Source: an uncultured Granulosicoccaceae bacterium
Lineage (GTDB): Bacteria; Pseudomonadota; Gammaproteobacteria; Granulosicoccales; Granulosicoccaceae
NCBI GenBank assembly: GCA_937981955.1
Contig: CALJNA010000030.1
Coordinates: 1 to 47,762 of the forward strand
DNA length: 47,762 nucleotides
Reading direction: 5' to 3'
Part shown: positions 43,345 to 47,762 of the stretch, one piece after another
How the letters are laid out: every line of letters starts with the position of its first letter
Numbering within the stretch: the first letter of the stretch is position 1
The notes under the pieces: model-generated
Told to the model about the DNA's origin: nothing
What the model saw: the letters and a program-made list of their open reading frames with translations, nothing else
The model's database searches: none
Program-made: the position numbers and the translations under genes

Positions 43345-44733
43345 TTACCAACGGCGTTCAAACTTCTTTCTGAGTAACACAGCAATGGCGTTCATCAGAA
43401 TTAAAAAACCGAGCAACACAATAATTGCAGCGGAGGTTTTTTCAACAAAAGCACGCTCGGGCATATCTGCCCAAAGAAAAACCTGCACCGGTAACACGGT
43501 CGCTGCATCGGTAAAGCCTTGCGGTATATCAACAATGAAGGCCACCATGCCGATCATCAGCAGTGGTGCTGTTTCGCCCAGGGCCTGCGCTAATCCAATA
43601 ATCGTTCCGGTCATGATGCCAGGCATGGCCAGCGGTAACACATGGTGCCAAACAACTTGTTGATCCGATGCGCCCAGACCTCGGCCAGCTTCGCGTATTG
43701 ATGGTGGCACGGACTTGAGTGCTGCGCGTGATGCGATGATGATAGTGGGTAAAGTCATCAGGCTCAAAACAATACCGCCGACAATGGGCGCTGAGCGAGG
43801 GAGCTGAAAATAGTTGATAAACACAGCCAGTCCCAACAGCCCGAAAACGATAGACGGCACAGCGGCTAGGTTGTTGATGTTCACTTCAACCAGGTCGGTC
43901 CATCGGTTCTGTGGTGCAAACTCTTCAAGGTAGATTGCCGCAGCAACGGCTATCGGAAACGATAGTAGGAAAGTGACAAGCAGGGTCAGAGCCGACCCAA
44001 CAAGCGCAGCCTTGATACCAGCCTGTTCGGGTTCTGCAGAATTTCCACTGGTGAAGAACGTTTTATTGAAACGGGTTTGCGTTTCACCGGCATCGAGTAG
44101 TGCTTTGGCAAATCCAATTTGCTGATGGCTCATGCGGGTCACAATACTGTCCGGATCGCTTAAGTCATCTCCTGACTTTAATAGTGAGGCCAGTTCATCG
44201 TCAGCAGGAAACCAGACATCTATGGTTTGACCGATTAGCTCCGGGTTAGCGCGAACCTTGTCCGAGAGCAAGTATTCACCACTGCCACTGATTAACTGAT
44301 AGAGCTCTTTTTTTGCTTTTCGTTTTTTAACGTCCGGGAAGCGTTCACGCAATGACTTTTTAATCACACCGGAAAAATTTGCTGCACGAATCTGTTTGTC
44401 TGTCGGGTTTTCTGCAACATCGAGTGAGTCTGCATCAAGCGATACATTTAGCTTGACATAGCTGTGGGTAAAGGCCGGCCAGCCTTTGATAAATATACTG
44501 GTTAACAGAACCAGCAGAAAAGCCAGACTTGCCCCAATAGCAATAATCCCGTACCAGCGAAAACGTTTTTCCGCAGCGTAGCGACGAGCCAACGTGGCCT
44601 TAACCAACTCTGTAGTGTCACGGCGTTGCGTCACACTGGTGGACGACACAGCGTTATCGCCACCGGATGATGGATCCGGTTGCGATGAGTTTGACTCGTT
44701 CACGTTCGATTCGCCTGAAGTTGGTTCAGTCAT
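43345..44733 (-). CDS. pstA: Phosphate ABC transporter permease PstA (DUF3333 type)
   Basis: Inner-membrane permease of the phosphate importer. The N-terminal half is a long form: a helix (about 65-90), then a 150-residue non-membrane region rich in charged residues (KKRKAKKELYQLISG) corresponding to the DUF3333 domain common in gammaproteobacterial PstA. The permease core has the EAA loop SREAGRGLGA-type segment IREAGRGLGASDQQVVWHHVL. The ATG at 44733 was chosen, overlapping pstC by 8 nt; the longer frame to 44775 is within pstC and lacks family support. Confidence 0.95.
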   Translation of the reverse strand: MTEPTSGESNVNESNSSQPDPSSGGDNAVSSTSVTQRRDTTELVKATLARRYAAEKRFRWYGIIAIGASLAFLLVLLTSIFIKGWPAFTHSYVKLNVSLDADSLDVAENPTDKQIRAANFSGVIKKSLRERFPDVKKRKAKKELYQLISGSGEYLLSDKVRANPELIGQTIDVWFPADDELASLLKSGDDLSDPDSIVTRMSHQQIGFAKALLDAGETQTRFNKTFFTSGNSAEPEQAGIKAALVGSALTLLVTFLLSFPIAVAAAIYLEEFAPQNRWTDLVEVNINNLAAVPSIVFGLLGLAVFINYFQLPRSAPIVGGIVLSLMTLPTIIIASRAALKSVPPSIREAGRGLGASDQQVVWHHVLPLAMPGIMTGTIIGLAQALGETAPLLMIGMVAFIVDIPQGFTDAATVLPVQVFLWADMPERAFVEKTSAAIIVLLGFLILMNAIAVLLRKKFERRW

Positions 44734-46114
44734 ACTGTTCCCGGTATTTACGCACCACGCGTAAAGCGATGACATTGAGTATGAGGGTGGTGACGAACAG
44801 CATTAAACCCAGTGCAAATGCCGCCAGGGTTTTTGCACTATCAAATTCCTGGTCACCCGTTAACAAGGTAACGATTTGCACGGTGACTGTTGTAACGGCC
44901 TCGAGCGGATTCAGCGTTAGATTCGCTGCAAGTCCGGCGGCCATAACCACGATCATGGTTTCGCCTATTGCACGTGAGGCGGCCAACAATATGCCACCGA
45001 CAATGCCTGGCAGGGCTGCCGGGAATACCACCTTTCTAACCGTTTCCGACTTGGTCGCACCCAGTCCTGCTGAGCCATCGCGCATAGCTTGCGGAACGGC
45101 TGTTATCACATCGTCTGATAATGAAGAGACGAACGGGATAATCATGATACCCATAACGATCCCTGCGGCCAGAGCACTTTCAGAGGCCACGCTTAAGCCA
45201 ATGGACTCTCCCATGCGCCGTATTAGTGGTGCAACCGTTAGCGCCGCAAAGAATCCATAGACAACCGTGGGTATGCCGGCGAGTATTTCCAACAAAGGTT
45301 TAACGATAGATCGGGTTTTTATGCTTGCGTATTCGGCCAGATACACTGCCGACATTAATCCAAACGGTACCGCCACCAGCATGGCTATGGCTGATATTAA
45401 TAAGGTGCCCATGAACAAAGGGATCGCACCAAACGAGCCGGATGCGCCAGTCTGGTCTGCACGAATGGCCGTTTGTGGGCTCCACTTTGTACCAGTAACA
45501 AATTCGACAATGCTGACCTGCTTGAAAAATTGCAAAGCTTCAAACAACACAGAGAAAACAATGCCGATGGTTGTCAGTATCGCAATAGATGCAGCGGCGA
45601 CAAGAAAGAACTGCACAATGCGTTCAACGATGGGTCGGGCTTTTGTGTCGGTCTTTATCTTACGGTAGGCAAGCGATGCACCAATTACCGCAGCGGCGAT
45701 AGTAAGAATGAGCAAAGCAATAGAGCTGTAACTGCGAACCGAAATTAATCTGTTGGCAGCATTTTGTTTTTCGATGCTGGGCTCGGCAGCGATGTTGCCC
45801 GATGCAGCCAGATTATTGATTTCGTTCTTGTACAGATCGACTGCGATACTGCCGCGATCATGAATGGCTTGAGGAATGCTGCTGTCGAGTAATGAACTGA
45901 CGATGGGCCCTTCAAACAGTTTCCAGCCAACGATGATTGCAATGGCAGGCAGGGCACACCACAGACCTGTCATTAAACCGTAGTGGCCGGGTAATGAGTG
46001 CAGGTTTTTGGTTCCACCATTTTTTTTTGCAACCGCGTAGGCTCTCTGTCGTCCTATTACGAACGACACAAACGCAAGGCACAGAGCCAACAGCAGCAGA
46101 GTGGTAATCGGCAT
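44726..46114 (-). CDS. pstC: Phosphate ABC transporter permease PstC
   Basis: Inner-membrane permease partner of PstA, 462 residues from ATG 46114 (a TTG at 46123 is an alternative). It is a long form: an extra N-terminal region with two helices precedes the permease core. Core markers are FGLMSAVYLAEYASI, the ILAGIPTVVYGFFA segment and the EAA loop MRDGSAGLGATKSETVRKVVFPAALPGI. Overlaps pstA by 8 nt, suggesting coupling. About 130 nt separate it from pstS, with a stem-loop between. Confidence 0.95.
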   Translation of the reverse strand: MPITTLLLLALCLAFVSFVIGRQRAYAVAKKNGGTKNLHSLPGHYGLMTGLWCALPAIAIIVGWKLFEGPIVSSLLDSSIPQAIHDRGSIAVDLYKNEINNLAASGNIAAEPSIEKQNAANRLISVRSYSSIALLILTIAAAVIGASLAYRKIKTDTKARPIVERIVQFFLVAAASIAILTTIGIVFSVLFEALQFFKQVSIVEFVTGTKWSPQTAIRADQTGASGSFGAIPLFMGTLLISAIAMLVAVPFGLMSAVYLAEYASIKTRSIVKPLLEILAGIPTVVYGFFAALTVAPLIRRMGESIGLSVASESALAAGIVMGIMIIPFVSSLSDDVITAVPQAMRDGSAGLGATKSETVRKVVFPAALPGIVGGILLAASRAIGETMIVVMAAGLAANLTLNPLEAVTTVTVQIVTLLTGDQEFDSAKTLAAFALGLMLFVTTLILNVIALRVVRKYREQYD

Positions 46115-46190
46115 ATCAATCAAACGGGTTAAGAATGCAAAACGCGAACAAATATAACACCATGACTATGCAAAGTCGCCATGCTAGGCA

Positions 46191-46220
46191 AACAGCCAAC
46201 CCGTGCAGGCGTTGGCTGTT
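46191..46220 (-). promoter_or_regulatory. Stem-loop between pstS and pstC
   Basis: Perfect 10-bp arms AACAGCCAAC / GTTGGCTGTT with a 10-nt loop lie 27 nt after the pstS stop. No U tract follows, so it is more likely an mRNA-stabilising or attenuating element that keeps pstS mRNA more abundant than the permease part; this is inference. Confidence 0.55.
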
Positions 46221-46246
46221 CAGTTTCGCTGATATTAATTTAGTGA

Positions 46247-47293
46247 TTAATCCAGTGATTCAAGCGGCTTCAAATTTGCCACCGCATCGCCAACTTCGTC
46301 TCGAAGGTCGTCATCCAATGGAATCATCCCTTTTTCGGTGAGATAACCATCTTCACCCCAGGCACTTTCGCGGGTGAATTCAGCCAGATACTCTTCGATA
46401 CCAGGAACGGTGCCAACATGCTGTGCTTTAACGTAGAAGTACAACGGTCTTGAAATCGCGTAGTCACCGTCCGCGATACTATCGAAGTCGGCTTCGAAAC
46501 CGTCGATAATCGAGCTCTGAACTTTATCTGAATTCTGTTCCAGAAAGCTGAATCCAAAGATACCCAGCGCATCAGGATTGGCTTCAAGTTTTTGAACGAT
46601 CAGGTTGTCGTTTTCACCGGCTTCGATGAAAGCGCCGTCTTCACGCATTGTGTGGCAAACGGTTTTGAACTTGTTTTTGTCGGACTTTTCCATCGCTTTG
46701 ATAAAGTCGAACGCTGAACAACCACCTTCCATAGCCAACTCGACAAACGCATCACGTGTACCTGAAGTTGGAGGAGGGCCCATGACTTCGATACGTTTGT
46801 CAGGAAAATCAGGGTTGATGTCAGACCATTTCTGGTATGGGTTGGCCACCAGTGTCTCACTGCCGTCAGGGTTGGGTACTTCTGCTGCCAGTGCATTGAA
46901 CAGATCTTTCGTACTCATGTCGAATTGTTCGGCATCCACTGAGTTGGCAATCGCGATGCCGTCATAACCAATCAGCACTTCAATAACATCGGTTACACCG
47001 TTCGCCCGGCAGGAGTCAAACTCGCTTTGTTTGATTCGGCGTGACGAGTTGGTGATGTCCGGGGTGTTAACACCAAGACCAGAGCAGAACAGTTTCATAC
47101 CACCACCGGAACCGGTCGCTTCAATTTTAGGCGTTTTGAAATCGGTGCTTTTTCCGAATCGCTCAGCGACAACAATGGCAAAAGGATACACGGTTGACGA
47201 GCCAACGATACTGATGTTATCGCGAGCCATTGCCGGTGCACTAAGCCCTGCGCTGAGCAGAACGGAACCCATCAAAATTGAAATCTTTTTCAT
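46247..47293 (-). CDS. pstS: Phosphate-binding periplasmic protein PstS
   Basis: Periplasmic high-affinity phosphate receptor of 348 residues with a signal peptide cut after APAMA (about residue 23). Phosphate-binding motifs are VGSSTVYPF (residues 31-39), EATGSGGGMKLFCSG and PPPTSGTRDAFVEL. It lacks a lipobox and so should be soluble. First gene of the pst unit, under the Pho box at 47363-47380. Confidence 0.96.
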   Translation of the reverse strand: MKKISILMGSVLLSAGLSAPAMARDNISIVGSSTVYPFAIVVAERFGKSTDFKTPKIEATGSGGGMKLFCSGLGVNTPDITNSSRRIKQSEFDSCRANGVTDVIEVLIGYDGIAIANSVDAEQFDMSTKDLFNALAAEVPNPDGSETLVANPYQKWSDINPDFPDKRIEVMGPPPTSGTRDAFVELAMEGGCSAFDFIKAMEKSDKNKFKTVCHTMREDGAFIEAGENDNLIVQKLEANPDALGIFGFSFLEQNSDKVQSSIIDGFEADFDSIADGDYAISRPLYFYVKAQHVGTVPGIEEYLAEFTRESAWGEDGYLTEKGMIPLDDDLRDEVGDAVANLKPLESLD

Positions 47294-47346
47294 TGTCAGT
47301 TTCTCAACAGAAATTTAAGTTTGAAGGAACAGTTTTAATGACTGAG

Positions 47347-47352
47347 AGAATA
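47347..47352 (-). promoter_or_regulatory. -10 element of the pstS promoter
   Basis: TATTCT on the minus strand, 10 bp downstream of the Pho box, the spacing seen in PhoB-activated promoters. As expected, no separate -35 consensus is needed. Confidence 0.6.
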
Positions 47353-47362
47353 GGAACCTTTT

Positions 47363-47380
47363 ATGACATGTCGATGACAC
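47363..47380 (-). promoter_or_regulatory. Pho box (PhoB operator) upstream of pstS
   Basis: On the minus strand GTGTCAT-N4-ATGTCAT: two 7-mers with 11-bp periodicity, matching the CTGTCAT direct-repeat Pho box. It lies about 70 bp before the pstS ATG with the -10 at the expected distance. Confidence 0.85.
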
Positions 47381-47465
47381 GATTGCGATTGGTGCACAAA
47401 AAAGCCGATAAACCCTGACGAAATACGCAAAATAATGCCGATTTTTCGCTAATGTAAAGCCTTTG

Positions 47466-47762
47466 CTAGAAATTCATAACCTTCGAGCCGCGGGCAATGC
47501 GCGAGGCAGGGAATTCAACATAGAACCGCGAACCAAGCCCGGGTGTTGAGTCGATAAACAATTGCCCACCGTGGCGTTGCGAAACGTGTTTGACGATGGC
47601 AAGGCCGAGCCCGGTGCCTCCACTCTCGCGCGACCGACCTTTATCGACCCGATAAAAGCGCTCGCTTAAACGCGATAAATGTTGCGCTTCGATACCTGGT
47701 CCATTATCGACAACACTGAGTTCTGGCTGACCATCTGAGTTTATTTCCCAGGACACTGTTAT
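47466..47762 (-). CDS. phoR: Phosphate regulon sensor kinase PhoR (partial, C-terminal end)
   Basis: The last 98 residues of a histidine kinase; the frame is open at the window edge, so the start is outside. Visible are the ATP-binding boxes G1 VVDNGPGI, F box ERFYRVDKGRSRESGGTGLGLAIVKHV and G2, with the C-terminus GSRFYVEFPASR. The FYRVDKxRSR wording and position directly upstream of pstS identify PhoR, which phosphorylates PhoB under phosphate limitation. phoB is presumably further out. Confidence 0.93.
   Translation of the reverse strand: MTVSWEINSDGQPELSVVDNGPGIEAQHLSRLSERFYRVDKGRSRESGGTGLGLAIVKHVSQRHGGQLFIDSTPGLGSRFYVEFPASRIARGSKVMNF

Overview
This is a stretch of chromosome from a free-living, probably marine gammaproteobacterium of moderate GC content. 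The evidence is the gene set: CmoA/CmoB, TamA/TamB, RluB, DUF1820, DjlA, TruD, GlpE-type rhodanese, a long DUF3333-type PstA with Pho-box control, and secreted proteins ending in GlyGly-CTERM-like and JDVT-CTERM-like tails. The genus cannot be named from the sequence; an Arenicella/Granulosicoccus-like lineage is only a guess.

Layout. 1-3.1 kb: 3' end of an exopolysaccharide tyrosine autokinase (Wzc type), a terminator, then an orphan COG4091-type dehydrogenase with a SAF domain and a small 21-nt tandem repeat. 3.1-7.1 kb (minus): murB, a MATE transporter, and UDP-glucose dehydrogenase, which supplies UDP-glucuronate, probably for the exopolysaccharide. 7.3-9.1 kb (minus): mnmD and an unrecognised overlapping gene. 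9.3-13.4 kb: a divergent MarR regulator and a 1075-residue reductive dehalogenase fused to its own flavin/2Fe-2S reductase. This pair is the most unusual content of the window and stands alone among housekeeping genes.

13.5-25.2 kb: cmoAB, alkA-azlC-azlD, DAHP synthase, RNase D and tamA-tamB. 25.4-33.3 kb: a periplasmic thioredoxin-like protein, an SGNH lipoprotein, glpE, truD, a possible small ORF, djlA, a subtilase, moaB, rluB and a DUF1820 gene. 33.28-33.75 kb is non-coding: two copies of a roughly 179-bp hairpin-rich repeat lie directly downstream of tRNA-Ser(GGA), and the tRNA 3' end is duplicated with them. 33.8-41.5 kb: a secreted multidomain GH10 xylanase, an OmpA-family protein, a UPF0178 protein, a glutathione S-transferase, and a trypsin-like protease translationally coupled to a lipoprotein. 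41.5-47.8 kb (minus): the phosphate regulon phoR(partial)-pstS-pstC-pstA-pstB-phoU with a clear Pho box before pstS.

Together the genes suggest an aerobic heterotroph that degrades polymers (xylanase, proteases, SGNH esterase), makes an exopolysaccharide, scavenges phosphate, and may reductively dehalogenate an organohalide with NAD(P)H in the cytoplasm.
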